Notes under the pieces: generated by a model
What the model saw: the letters and a program-made list of their open reading frames with translations, nothing else
What the model was told of the DNA's origin: nothing
Databases searched by the model: none
In this document: piece after piece, positions 49,086 to 61,848 of the stretch
Numbering within the stretch: position 1 is the first letter of the stretch
Layout of the letters: every line of letters begins with the position of its first letter
Origin: Paramacrobiotus metropolitanus
Taxonomy: Eukaryota; Tardigrada; Eutardigrada; Parachela; Macrobiotidae
DNA length: 64,000 nt
Direction: 5' to 3'
NCBI RefSeq assembly: GCF_019649055.1
Contig: NW_026570305.1
Location: 434,001 to 498,000, forward strand
Translations under genes and position numbers: made by a program

Positions 49086-52000
49086 ATGTCGAAAATAGTT
49101 GCTGGCGCGCCACCTTCTGGTCAGACAGCGAGCGATGGGAATCGGAAAAGGGAACTACTGCTGACTGGGCAGGACAGTAGTGATGTGACCTTTATTGTGG
49201 GTAGCCAGCATGGAAGCGGCGTGCAGACCTACCGAGCCCACAAGTAAAATGCTCGTTAAATTGTCAGATTCCTCATGATGTTATAATCAACAATCAGTAA
49301 GGATCCAACACAGGATGCAAATATAATGTTGCTTAGGGGGGTTTTGCTGGGTAGCGGAAGCGCGGTTTTTCAGCGCATGCTGAACGGGGAAACCGGCGTC
49401 CATAATTTGGTTTTCGAGGTGACGGATGTGGCACCGGAGGCGTTTCTGAACATGCTGTGGTAAGTGCCAATTTGATTGAAGTCCATACAATCGAGTACTA
49501 CTACTTACAACTCGGGTTGTATGCTATTATCTAACCATAAAACACCGAAAAAAAGCTAAAAAGCAGGATGAAACTGGTTTTACTGGAATTTTTAGGGCAA
49601 GCAGATGCTTTATTAACTGCATATGCACAAAATTTTCGGACGCATAGCACCTTTGCTAACTACGTGAATAAAATTAATTTAACATAAAAGAATATAAATG
49701 CAAAATGCAATGCAACTGCACTGCATTTCAACGATAACAGGAAATTATAAATTAATATTGATTGTGCTATTATAAGTTAATAATTATTACAGAAATTCTT
49801 TCCCATCCCGTATATCACGCGCACGCATGTCCTTTTTCCTTTGACGAGTATTATTGACATCTTTTATTAATTTAAATAATAGCACAGAGTTAAGGGCAAT
49901 TGTTTCATCAGAGTAAGATTATAATACTTGAGGCGCGTCAGAATTACATACGGCAATGTTCCAGTTCTAAGGCGTTTCACCAAGATTAATCACCTTTTTT
50001 TCATTTTAATCGGCACTGCTACTTACATGTACGAGTACATGTCTGCAGTGCCGACCGGTGGCACCAACTGGAGTGAATGGATAATTATTTAGCTTGAGGC
50101 GTGGCTGGCGCCGATCCGTATTTGTTGTGTCTCCTTGGTTTTTCGCTACGTTGGAGAAGTTGCAGGAAGTTTTTTCTCACACCGCCGTTAGAGCGGGGCC
50201 ATCCTATGGTCGGCTGACTCCGCTTCGTTTTCACTGACTGCATGGTCGGAAGAGAACTTCAATCTCCGGCTTAAACGTTGATTCCCCCCGCCCCCCTCCC
50301 CCCCGCTTTATCTTCCCAGCTTCGCTCGTTTTCGGATGGCTAAATCGGCCATCAAATGATGACCAATTCAGCGCTGGAAGCGGCGGTAAATAATAATATA
50401 AGTACAAGTACAACTGCACAAGTACCGCAAATGATGGCGAATGACTCATCGTTGCTTGCGGGAAGTATCACTGGTTTTTTTATTATTTTTACAATCACAG
50501 GAAACATGCAAATTAATACTGGGATAATTATTACAGAAAAAATTGCAAAAATATTTTGATCATGCAATATTTCATAATATTACCGTAAATATTAAAACTC
50601 GTAGAATTAATATAGAAAAATGTTACGATCATACAATATTAATTTTATACTCGTGTTACCTTATTAAAATGGGTGTCCGTGATAAGTAGGATGCAAAAGC
50701 CTTCACAATCGGTTTTTTATTCTCCTATAGGTTTCTGTACACGGACGGCGTTGAAAATCTGAACTCTGACACCGCATTCAGCACTATGTTATGCGGTGAC
50801 AAGTATGAACTTCCGCTACTGCACGATTTGTGCTGGGAATTTATTATCGGCAACGTGAACAAAGACAACTGTCTGCTGATCATTCAAAAAGTAAGTTACA
50901 CCTCGTTTTCCCAGTATTTCGAAAACAATATAAAAAGTTGCATGCATGCTTATGAAGCGCCTGTCAACAACATTAAATGCAATATGATCCTTTTTCCAGG
51001 CGGAAGAAATGAACGCGCCGGCGGTTGTGAAGAAATGTCTGGAATTGATCGACACATGCGGAGCGGAAATTCTACTGTCCGATGGTTTTTGGACTGTAAA
51101 GCGGACCACCCTGGAAATGATTCTCAAGCGGGACACGCTGACAGTCAATGAAAAGGATGTTTTTGAAGCCGTAAAAAGGTGAGATTTCTAAAATTAATTC
51201 GAGTTAAGTGATTGTTACACTCTACTACTCTAGAATTAAAACGTTAGATGTTCCGTTTTGCCGTATACGTATTACGCAAATAGCATTTTTCTATTCGAAC
51301 ATTGAACTCAATGCTGATGATTTACGCGCGGTGGAAGTATTCCTGTTAGCTGTTTCTCGCGGTCTGTTGGTGTATTAATAAACGTTTTAACCACTGACCG
51401 GTTTCACTTTTTTAGTTTAATCTTGTACGCATTCGCTACATACAGAGTACTCTATGCGTGGTGCTAAATCTGCTTTAAAATGCTGCAAAATTACAATTAT
51501 TTACATCATTTACCGTAATTATATTCGATAATTCGATAATTACGGTAATTACATTTATTTTAAAAATTAACTTACATTTTGTCTTCCGTTATATCTACGT
51601 ACGATGTAACGTATCTACGTACGATGTTATGTCTTCCGTTATATCTACGTAGTAGTATAACAAAAATGTAAATAATGAAATACAAATTTAACTTTGAAAT
51701 TTTGTCATGTATTGTTAATAATGTAATTAATTATTATTATTTAAATTAATTAATTACACCGTATCTGCCTTTATACAATATTGCATTATAGGTGGGCGAA
51801 ACATGCATGTGCCGCTGCCGGTCTGGAAGTATCGGCGAAAACCTGCCGGGAATTGTTGGGATCAGCGTTCTTTCTTATCCAGTTTCCGTTGATGGCATAC
51901 GCGGAAATTCTTGACGCATATCTGGTAACACAACCATCTGACGCCACTTACTGTCAGTTTTAATAGTGAAATTGCCTTAATTTTCAGTCGGGTTGGTTGA

Positions 52001-52401
52001 AAGGTCGCGAAGTTGGACAGATCTGCGCCAGTAAATACGCCGCCGATGGCGTCCAACCATCGAAGCAGTTTGCCGGCACCCGGAAACCTGCCTTACTTCC
52101 GGCGCCAGTGCAGCCACAACGCCACCATCCAGACGATCAGGGTGATCGCGCGGAGTCCCAGCCTTCGGCGACTTTTACTAAACATTATCGCAAGAAAGTG
52201 TCGGCATACGATTTGTTCTGCGCGGAGGAACGCAAGCGTAACCGAGCGGCGAATCCTAAGGGAAGTTGCGCCCCGAAAGAAATTGCGCGTCGCTGGCATG
52301 CCGCTGACTACGCCACCAAACAGGAGTTTCAACGACTGGCAGAGTTGAAAAAGGCGCATATGGTGAAGAGCAAGAGTACTGCCAAATGGTACAAGTGTTG
52401 A
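49086..52401 (+). CDS. BTB-BACK protein with C-terminal HMG-box-like domain (copy 1)
   Basis: Exons 49086-49243, 49337-49459, 50731-50890, 51000-51178, 51792-51924 and 51988-52401 join in phase to 388 residues. BTB/POZ domain, residues about 22-140: SSDVTFIVG, YRAHKGVLLGSGSAVFQRML, VAPEAFLNMLWFLYTD, CGDKYELPLLHDLCWEFI. BACK-like domain about 150-250: CLELIDTCGAEILLSDGF, TLEMILKRDTLTV, RWAKHAC. After a basic linker, residues about 310-370 form an HMG-box-like domain: KKVSAYDLFCAEERKRNRAA, then CAPKEIARRWHAADYATKQE and FQRLAELKKAH. BTB-BACK proteins dimerise and often act as Cullin-3 adaptors; HMG boxes bend or bind DNA. I know no standard family with this combination. Confidence 0.82.
50283..50305. 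repeat. C-rich homopolymer-like tract in BTB1 intron 2
   Basis: A run of mostly C (CCCCCCGCCCCCCTCCCCCC) stands alone in AT-rich intron sequence. A short frame just after it (about 50360-50560) has a membrane-like stretch but no other support. Confidence 0.6.
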
Positions 52402-53300
52402 TTGCTGCGCAAAATCCCAGTTTTGCGAAAATCTGACAGAAATTTGCGGCTGTTACGTATTTAGACTAGCATATTTTTGCATTTCCTGAAGCCGGTTCAC
52501 TGTAAACATGCGTTTTTGTGTCATCTTTTTCGACATTATGTTACCGCTAAACATTTCGTCTTGTTTTGGGAAAACATTATATGTTAAGCTCTACTTTGAT
52601 AACTGTGTAAAAAGTTAGGTTGTTTTTTGTTGAATACCACGTTTCTCTTCCATATATTTCACTAATACGATTTATTAGCTAGCCATTAAAAATTTTAATT
52701 TAAGTTCTATTCGATAAGGTTGAGGAAATTCACCGAAAAGTCTGTTGTACAGTTTTTGATAGCCTCTCCTGTGGTCTTCTCGCAGCATTGTGTTGTTGTC
52801 AATCTCCCCGATCGTATTTCGAGAACTTCAAACCGATTTTATGTTTGAAATTCTTTTCTCTTGCATCACAAATTAAGAAGGGAAAAAGTGAACCTCTAAT
52901 GGTTTTTGAAAAAATTAAAACTGGTCTCGACCAGATGCCGAAACCTGGTAGAAAGGCTAAAATGTGAATGATTCGTGGAAAAAATTTGTCATCCCCAGCC
53001 TGGCGAAAATTTAGCTCTGGACTACGGTGCACTGGAGTCATCCAGAAATACATTTTTTAATTTATGAAAAGAATCGGAAGTTTGAGGAGACAGGAAAGTG
53101 GGAAAGGAAGAAAATCTGTGTCGTACAAAAAAAAATTAATAATTTCTTTCAGTGAAGGTTCGAAACGTTCGAAACGGAAAAAAATCCGGATAAAAACAAG
53201 GATACTATTACAGTATTACCAATCAATCCCGTGTTAGAGTGTTTTCCTGGCCGGATTCGAGGTTAACTGCCCAAAGTTACCGTAAAAATAAGCAGTATTA
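52402..53300. other. Intergenic between BTB copies
   Basis: This is the 3' flank of copy 1. No gene is seen. The duplicated upstream region of copy 2 begins at about 53303. Confidence 0.5.
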
Positions 53301-53761
53301 CGTATGAGATGTTTTCGCGAACTGCGCGCACTCTTTGAATAGTAAGGGCCATCTTTTTAAAGATTAAAGGGACAGGCAGACAATACTAGGAAGAGGGGCA
53401 GGATGGCAATCCGCAGATATCCTGGTTAACGCAAAAAGATAAAGAAAAGCCAGACAATCAGTTAGTCAACAGGTTTATTTCACGTCTTACCAGTTTTGCT
53501 ATGAACGCGGACAAAATATGGACATGGTCATTTAGCCAAGCCGAACAGCCAGATATCAGACGCTAGAGTGACCTGCCTTTTTCAGTTTTCACCACTCACT
53601 CACTGGGCCGACATTCTGCAAGTTTACAATATTTTCAAGTCTTTCTTGCGCGCCGACAGCATTACAGTTATTTTTATCCGCGATACGGTGTTAAGTCGTT
53701 CCCAAACGGTGCTTCAACTCTACAGATCGATAGCCGATAATCTGTTCTATTTATTTCAAAA

Positions 53762-56238
53762 ATGTCGCAGTCAGATTCTACCGCGTCACCCAGCGTAGGG
53801 AATCGCAAAAGGGATCTACTGCTGACCGGACAACACAGCGATGTGACCTTTATTGTGGGTAACCACCATGGAAGCGGCGTACAGACCTATCGAGCCCACA
53901 AGTAAGCCAGCCATTACATTGTCAGTGTTACTCGTACAAGGACGAAGCAGCATGCATCTAACACTATAACAACGGATGGGAATGCTGTTTAGGCGAATTC
54001 TGCTGGGCAGCGGAAGCGCGGTTTTCCAGCGCATGCTGGATGGAGAAACTGGCGTCCCGTATGAATCGGTTTTCCAGGTGGCGGATGTGGCACCGGAGGC
54101 GTTTCTGAATATGCTGTGGTAAGCGCTAATTTGATTACCATACACAAATACGAGTACAACTTTGTGTTGAAAGTTATCGCTCAGTATCCAATATTAGAAT
54201 GTGCGTTGTGCCACAATTATAAAGCATGTCAATAAAAAAATAATAACCCCGAATTATCCTTGGCTTTTCTGTTTTACGACCAGAGAAAACAAGCAACTTG
54301 ATATAATTGTTTTTCGATGTGCCAATGATTTATTCCAACCTTGCACAAGCAAATGCCGTTTAAACTTAAAACTCAAATTTTCGATAGCTAGAAGCCTAGA
54401 ACAAATAAAAAAACTCTTCCAGCTGTTGATATAATTAATACAGAAATATGTAAAAACACTAGGTTCGCATAATATTTCGTACTATTAATTTATAAAAATT
54501 GTTGTATGTGTAATGTAGGAAACAGGATGAAAAATGGGCGTTCATAATATGTGAATTAAAGCTAGCCGGGCTTTACTAACAATTAATATTTGGGTATCAA
54601 GAATATTAGGTATGGTCACATTTGTTCACAATGGGGATATTCTCGTAATTCTAAACGCTCTATCTTCATAATGGTGTTTTGTGGTTGTAGGTTTCTGTAT
54701 ACAGACACTGTTGAAAATCTCACCTTGGACACCGCGTTTACCACTATTTCGTGCGGTGACAAGTATGGACTTCCGTTGCTGTGTGAATTGTGCTGGAAAT
54801 TTATTACCTCCAACGTGAACAAAGACAATTGCCTGATGATCATTCAGAAAGTAAGTTGCGCCTTTATTTAAAAATGTTTCGAAAATAAATCAAAAAAATT
54901 GCGACAACCGCATTGTATTTTTATACTGTGAAGCGCCTGTTAATAATCTTGACTGTTCTCTTTTCAGGCGGAAGAGATGAGCGCGCCGGAGGTTGTGAAA
55001 AAATGTCTGGAACTGATCGACACGTGCGGCGCTGAAGTATTATTGTCCGATGGTTTTCGGACTATAACGCGGACCATCCTGGAAATGATTCTCAAGCGGG
55101 ACTCGCTGACAGTCAATGAAAAGGATATTTTCGAGGCGGTGAAAAGGTAAACCTCGATGTTTCTAAGTCTAATTCGAGTCAAACGATTGTCACACTATAG
55201 GACTACAAAGTTGGAACTCCGTTTTATTCTGTATATTATGCAAACAAGCGTCTTTTTCATGGAACTAAGTGCTTGCGATTTAAGCGCGCACTGGATGTAT
55301 TCCTCTTAGCTGTTTCATACACTCTGCTGGTTTCCATTAACAAAATTTTAACTGCTAACCGGCTGGCCGGTTTCCACTTTTTTAAAACTAAATGGTATGC
55401 ATTCCCTAGAAGTATGTATGGTGCTAAATTTGATTTAACGCACTACAGAATTTTAATTAGATAAATTAATTGGGTACATATTTAATTTCGAAATTGTATC
55501 CGCATTTCATAGTATCTATCTACCTTTATATTTAATTATACTGTAGGTGGGCGAAGCATGCATGTGCCGTCGCCAATGTGGAAGCGTCGGAGAAAAACTG
55601 CCGAGAAATGTTGGGGTCAGTGTTTTTCCTCGTCCAGTTTCCGTTGATGGCTTACGCGGAAATCCTTGACGCATATCTAGTAAGTGGTAACACTGTCGTC
55701 TGTTTAGCGAGCCTGTCTATCAATTCGATAATGAAATCTTTCATATTTGCAGGCGGGTTGGTTGAAGGGTCGCGAAGTGGGACAGATCTGCGCCAGTAAA
55801 TATGCCGCTGATGGCGCCCAACCATCGAAGCAGTTTACCGGCACCCGGAAACCTGCCTCTCTGCCGACGCCCGTACAGCCACAACGCCACCATCCAGACA
55901 ACGGCGAACGCGCTGAGCGCCAGCCTTCGGTGATTTTTGCCAAACAGCATCGCAAGAAAGCGTCTGCGTACGATTTGTTCTGCGCGAAGGAACGTAAGCG
56001 TATCCGAGCGGCGGATCCTAAGGGAAATTGCGCTCCGAAAGAAATGGCGCGCCGCTGGCATGCCGCTGACTACGCCACCAAGCAACACTTCCAGCGATTG
56101 GCGCAGTTTAAAAAAGCGCACATGGGGAAGGGAATGAGTGTAGTCAAAGAGCACACCCGCACCAGCAATGACTGCAGCGTGAAAACCCCGCTTTACGAAA
56201 TAGGGATCGACACTGCGGCTGCCACATATTTAGACTAG
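53762..56238 (+). CDS. BTB-BACK protein with C-terminal HMG-box-like domain (copy 2)
   Basis: Exons 53762-53901, 53993-54118, 54691-54850, 54968-55146, 55547-55679 and 55753-56238 give 407 residues. Internal exon lengths 160, 179 and 133 equal those of copy 1, and the domains match residue by residue: HSDVTFIVG, YRAHKRILLGSGSAVFQRML, WFLYTDTVENL, CLELIDTCGAEVLLSDGF, RWAKHAC, then KKASAYDLFCAKERKRIRAA, CAPKEMARRWHAADYATKQH, FQRLAQFKKAH. It has a longer tail ending AAATYLD. The N-terminus is six residues shorter than copy 1. Both copies are open throughout with conserved splice sites, so the HMG-like part is maintained as coding sequence. Confidence 0.82.
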
Positions 56239-58786
56239 CGTTTTTTCATATTTCCTGGAACGAATTCGCTGTACACATGTATTTTTGTGACTTATATTTC
56301 GTTATGTTGCCGCTACTGGCGCTACGTGAATTAATCGCAACTATTATAAGCAGCCAGCGCATTAATTAGTAAGAGAATTACGCTCGAATCTTCGATCACT
56401 TTTTTATTAGATTTGCTGATACTGTTTTTATGACTCTGTCCACTTTGCTCAAGGGTAATAAATAGCTCATAGATCAGAATTAAACATACAAAAGTTAACC
56501 ATTGATTCAGAATTAACTGCACTCGATTTTAAAAATGTTGCTACATTAATCTCTTGAAGCTTAAAGCATTCTTATTAGTTAACAAATTTATTGACAAAGA
56601 CCGTACGTTATCGCAAATTCAACGGAAAGTTTTCAGTTAATTTACAATTACGCCAAAAACAACTTGTCAATTACATTTAATAAATGGTTATTACTCTGTA
56701 TCTGTGCAGTTTTGAGCCAAATAAATGCATATTACCGAAGTATTTACAAAAATAATTAGAACGAAAATGAAATATTCTCATGTACTACAGTGTCTGCAGC
56801 TTTGCAGTACTAAGTACTGTAATCATTGCCGCCGGCGCTGTGCGCAAGTAATTAACATGCATTTTGCGAGAGTTATTTATCGCCTCATTGAATTCCCTTT
56901 GTACCGGAGATTAATTGGGAACGAGCGGCACCTCCTTTATCCGATCGAGGCGGGCATCTTTTAATTGCTGCGCGGCCAGATTTATTTGCTTCCAGCTGCA
57001 AAATGCTGCCAGTTCATCGCTAATATATTTTCTCTCGTAAGGCCTTAAATGGGCTTGCCGCGGTGTGAATTGACCGCTTTGTGCATTGCGGTTGGTTGAT
57101 TGTTCACTTGCAAATTTTTGTCGAGCGCCGCTCTCATACAGAGGGAGTGGAAAGGGAAACTTGATGCCATAATTATTGTTATGTAGATACTCATACGTTT
57201 GTCATAAATTTTGATAAATGCTTACGGAAAGTGGTCAGCGCATTAGTGTGTGATCCGAAAACAATTTTGATGTACAATGCACTGACCACTTTCGAACGGA
57301 AACCGGATTTGCCAGCATCCGTGGCGCTGCCCTGGCAGTCGTAACAGGAACGTCCTGACGCTGCACCTGAAGTTTTCAAACCACAATATGCCGGATGGAC
57401 AAAATTGAATGTAAAGCTAGTCGGCAATAAAGTATAACTTTCTGCTGATTAAAAATTCTTAAAATCTAACCTTAATTATCAGTAAGACAGTAAATGTTAT
57501 AACTATGTATTCAACAGCAGATAGGTAGCGTGCGTGGCCTTTGGTTAGCCGGGGAGACTTTTTCTTATTATCAGTAAAAAACGAGCGGAGACGTAGATAA
57601 AAAAAATCATATGAAGTATTCTATACTTCTCGCTAAAAAAAATCGGCCTGTCCACTCCTGCTGTAGGTAGAAACCCAACCCAGTCTGATGTGAAATACGA
57701 ATAGGGACGACAATAAATTAAAGGTCGTACTTTTTTTACTGGATCCACGTACGAGCGTTATACAAATCGTACGTTGCATACTTATTGCTAAAATTGGTTT
57801 TGGCAAAATTACAAACTTTTTACGACGTTTTACCGCTCATTCACGCCCAAGCAAAATTCCAAGCAACCAACAAGAACGTGAATTAAAGGTCACCGTTAAA
57901 TATTAATGGGCGCACAATTTTCGAGTAATGTATAGGAAAGTGCATTCTTAAGTTTTCGAACACTAAGAAGCAAACTTTACAAACGACGTCGTATAGCGGG
58001 AAAATTATAAAAAAACTGCCTGGGACATGCATTCTACTGGTTATAGGAATTCCATCAACCAGCACTGTATTACAGTTTAGATACGTGATATCTAAGGGTA
58101 AATACACAACTGTTCCATGCATCACTATAACATTACGTTGCACGCCATTAATTTCGCCTAATGAGTGAAGTACAGTCTGCAAACATACGAGTAGCAACAT
58201 ATTCCAAGCAGCAATATCTCTGTAACGGGCCTCAGAGCTTTTAAACATGATATCGACATGTAATTATGATTGCTACATATGTAATGCACCCAATCGGCGT
58301 TTAGTGCTCGCATAAAATTTTTATTGCTGCTTGTTGTACACACTACACAGTACACAACAAATTCGTTTGTTTAAAAATACCGTATTGCTAAAAAACAAAC
58401 AACGGCAACGGCGATAAAGGAAATTAATTTGAATATCCTAAAATTCAAGAAAAACGGAAAAGGAACATACCTTAAACGAAAAAGTAAACAGTCAGAGCGT
58501 AATGGGCCTTCTCGTAAAATTGATTTTCCCTTCAAAAGCATAAGTTACAGCCGCTTATTCATTGACTCCTGATACATTACAAAATACGGCGAATCTTTTT
58601 TTGTGAAACTTTGAACGATGCAGAATAATATTAGCGCTGAGCTGGTGATCTTATAACACCAAACGAACACTTGCGTTTTTTCCGACGCCTGATCGGTTTT
58701 TTTGCTTCCAGCAAACATACGATATGTATCAAACTACCTAGATATCGCGCTGCACAGCTCAGCGTTTTTAAAAGCCCGTGCTTTTC
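56239..58786. other. Intergenic, no secure gene
   Basis: Mostly AT-rich. A minus-strand frame near 57230-57427 contains RSCYDCQGSATDAG, which could be the start of a Ly6-like exon, but no partner exon was found. AAAGTGGTCAGCGCATT (57228-57244) is inverted at 57276-57292 with one mismatch. Confidence 0.35.
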
Positions 58787-59366
58787 GGCCAGGGTCAAAA
58801 AGAGGGAGGAATTCTGTGAGGGAGGAATTTCACTGTGGTCAAAAAGAGGGAGGAATTTTTAGAGGGAGGAATTTTACTGTGGTCAAAAAAAGGGAGGAAT
58901 TTTCGAAGTCGAACTGAAGTACTCGGGGACCTCGAACCCGGGTCCCTGAGGTCGCCAATAAGATTTTCACTGTATATATACAGTTTGACATGCTAAGTCG
59001 AACTGAAGTACTGGGAACTTCCGACCCATGTTCCTGACCATGCTAAACAAGATCAACATTACTATCATGCACCGACAAGTGATGTCCGGTAGCAGCAAGT
59101 ATATTTCCTCACACAAAAGAATGCTGAATTTGTCTGGCAGTTTATTATGATGCCGGGAACAACGGGATTTCAAATTTTTTTGCGAGCAGACTGTTGCGGA
59201 AACTGGTAAGGTGCTCGTCGCCTTCGTCATAATGAATAGCCGGTTGAAGCAGTTGAGTTGCCACTTGCCTTATTGTTAGAGCTTTCAGATTACAAAATTA
59301 ACGAAAATGCTGTGCAATTTGTATAAGGAGCATATTTAGCTATGAACGTCACACCTTTTCTACCCA

Positions 59367-59920
59367 AAGGTGATCCCCGTTCGACTCGGCAACCGATCAC
59401 TGCGGCCGCTTTCATTTCGGCCAAGTTTTTCGGCCGCCACTCACTTCTGCCGCCACTCACTTCGGCCGTAGCTCATTTCGGCCGACGATTTTTTTGGTCT
59501 AATTTGGGCAAGAAAACGTTACTTTCGGTGTAACTACGTTTCGATGGTATCATAACCTTTCGAATAACCTAAGAAAAACCTAAGAATAACTTAAGAATAG
59601 CCTAAGAATAACCCAAGAAAACCCAAGAAACCAAAAGAAAATCCAAGAAACCACACGAAAACCTAAGAAACATAAGATCATAACGTCAATAACCTAAGAA
59701 GCGTATGGATAACTTATGAAAACCTAAGAAACCTGAGAAAACCGAAGCAACATAGTAAAAACTAGGAAACCTTAGGAACTTAAGATGGCCAAATGTCCTG
59801 CTGCCGAAATGAGCGGTGGCCGAAATGAGTGCGGGCCGAAGTGAACCTCGGCCGAAATGACGTTGGCCGAAGTGATCGCATGCGGCCGAAATGTAACGCG
59901 GCCGAGGTGATCCGACGCGC
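59367..59920. repeat. Nested symmetric array: TTCGGCC blocks around AACCTAAGAA blocks
   Basis: TTCGGCC recurs every 17-20 bases at 59415-59485, and its complement GGCCGAA recurs at 59815-59905. Between them (59565-59790) the word AACCTAAGAA and variants repeat about 15-20 times. GGTGATCC occurs at both outer edges (59370 and about 59907). Confidence 0.7.
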
Positions 59921-60539
59921 GATTTTTTTTTGTTCTTTTTTTTATCAACCAAAATTCTGTCCGTATAACAAGCTTCTAATACTTCACTCTATAAAATGGC
60001 CGTTTCAGAATATTTTTTTTCACATCTGTATCCTGTAAAAATCGACTTCAAATTTTTCACTTTAAAGCTAATTTCTCAGCAACAACAAATGCGTTACCAT
60101 TACTGTACTCATTTTAAAGTACAAAAATCATTTCTTTATGTGTCATATGCTACGTTTTTGTCTAAAAGTGAAACGCGTCGACGGTATGCCCGTTTTCGCA
60201 GAAGGATTGAGTTGCTAGCCACTTCCCGTTAAGCGAAGATTAGTTTCGGATAAGACTGCGAAACAGCCGAAATCTATCACGAAAATCAAGAAAATTTAAA
60301 ACAGCTTTAGAAACACAATTCCACAAACAAATTTAGAAATCAGTTTGACAAATGAAAATGAGTCTGCTGACTTCAGGAACTAAGGATTGCAAAACCTACT
60401 CGAAAGTACTTTAAAAATCGAATTTAAAATTTCAAAATGACTCGGAGATAGCATTAGGAAAAAAACGGTGACTTTAGATAATTTCAATACCTTCAGCGTC
60501 AATGTCAACAAACTCTGATGTCATCCTCATGAACCCGGT

Positions 60540-60850
60540 TAAGGAATTTTCGAGCACTTCAGTTCGACTTCGCGCGTCAAACGGTAAATATACAGTGAAA
60601 ATCTCATGGGCGACCTCGGGGAACCGGGTGCGAGGTCCCCATGTATTTCAGTTCGACTCATCACGTCAAAACTACATATACACAGTGAAAATTTCATTGC
60701 CGACCTCGGGGACCCGGGTTCGAGGTCCTCGGGTACTTCAGTTCGACTCAGCACGTCACTGACTGCATATATACAGTGAAAATCTTATTGGCGACCTCAG
60801 GGACCCGGGTTCGAGGTCCCCGAGTACTTCAGTTCGACTTCGAAAATTCC
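60540..60850. repeat. 93-bp tandem subrepeats in the foldback element
   Basis: About three units, each with TACAGTGAAAAT, GACCTCGGGGACCCGGGTTC and TACTTCAGTTCGACT, stand in tandem at the inner edge of the right TIR; the last unit is part of the TIR itself. A diverged unit also follows the left TIR near 58985-59035. Confidence 0.7.
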
Positions 60851-60967
60851 TCCCTTTTTTTGACCACAGTAAAATTCCTCCCTCTAAAAATTCCTCCCTC
60901 TTTTTGACCACAGTGAAATTCCTCCCTCACAAAATTCCTCCCTCTTTTTGACCCTGGCCTGCTTTTC

Positions 60968-61463
60968 TGTGCAAAATCATATCCCAACAACGATACCGCG
61001 CCGGCGCCGCACTGGCCGCCTATCAGCCTGAAAAAAGATGCTTATGTTCGCTAGATACCCAAACTTCAGCGGCACGACGAAATAAATAGGCTGCTTGTCT
61101 GTCGGTTACGCTCAACAGATTTCGCTTCCCACGCTAGCGAAGGCACGGCTTATGGTGATTGGTGAAGCCGTGCCCGTATGACAACCCCGTTGTCTTATCA
61201 GAGTCTCGTGGCAAAGCCGACATGTTGAGACGTGGGCGTGGTCATGTGGGCCCGCTGGACACCAGACTGTCCAGATATGATACATCAAGCCATTCAGACG
61301 TTAAAAATTAGCCGCTCATCTTATCACTTATCCTTCGATCGGCTGCTTTGCTGCAAGTGTGCGGTACAGCTTCATTTTACTTTTTTCCAAGTCTAACAGG
61401 GATATTATCTAACAGCTGCTCAAATTTTGTCCGGATTAATCCTTTTGTTCTAAAAATAAAAAA
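60968..61463 (+). other. Upstream region of the third BTB paralogue
   Basis: It carries words similar to the conserved block before the other BTB genes (CCAGATATGATAC at about 61270, CAGACGTTAAAA at about 61296, then CTGCAAGTGTGCGG). No other feature is seen. Confidence 0.35.
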
Positions 61464-61848
61464 ATGTCGCAAATAGCCGCTACATCGTCTACCGGTTCCG
61501 GCCACACAGCCGGCCTTGCGGAGTGCTATGGGCAGCTGCTGGACACCGGTCACCTTAGTGACATCCTGTTTAAACTTGTTCCACGCCACGGAAACGAAAT
61601 CGTACGGACATTTCCGGCCCACAAGTAAGCGGAACATTGTTCGGAAGCACCGGAAAGAGCAACCTATTAAGAACCTACCTCTGGAGGATATTAACTCACA
61701 TAATACTGCTTTATAGGGCAATTCTACTTACCAGGAGCCAAAATAGCCCAGCCTTCAAACGCATGTTAAACGCGGCAGCACCGGTCCCCCGTGGATTTGA
61801 GATTCTTGTGAAGGATGTAGAGCCGGAAGCGTTTGAGAACATGCTATG
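61464..61848 (+). CDS. Third BTB paralogue, first two exons only
   Basis: Exons 61464-61624 and 61717-61848 encode HLSDILFKLVPRH, TFPAHKAILLTRS, AFKRMLNAAAPV and VEPEAFENMLW, matching exons 1-2 of the two upstream BTB genes with the same intron phases. The expected next exon (YTD to IIQK) is not found in the following 1.8 kb, so the gene is truncated, interrupted by inserted sequence, or continues beyond the window with a long intron. Divergence from copies 1 and 2 is much greater than between those two. Confidence 0.65.

Larger units (their letters stand above)
58787..60959. mobile_element. 2.17 kb foldback DNA element with 195-bp TIRs and 8-bp target duplication
   Basis: The ends 58787-58981 and 60765-60959 are inverted repeats differing at about one base, starting GGCCAGGGTCAAAAAGAGGG. 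TGCTTTTC flanks both sides (58779-58786 and 60960-60967), an 8-base target duplication as in hAT or P-type elements. TIRs carry internal GAGGGAGGAATTT repeats. Inside are tandem copies of a 93-base unit (about 60540-60850) and a nested symmetric array. No transposase frame is seen, so it is nonautonomous. Confidence 0.85.

Noticed and set aside
50356-50559. Frame in BTB1 intron 2 with a membrane-like segment
   Set aside because: Lies between well-defined BTB exons, has no partner exon and no family motif.
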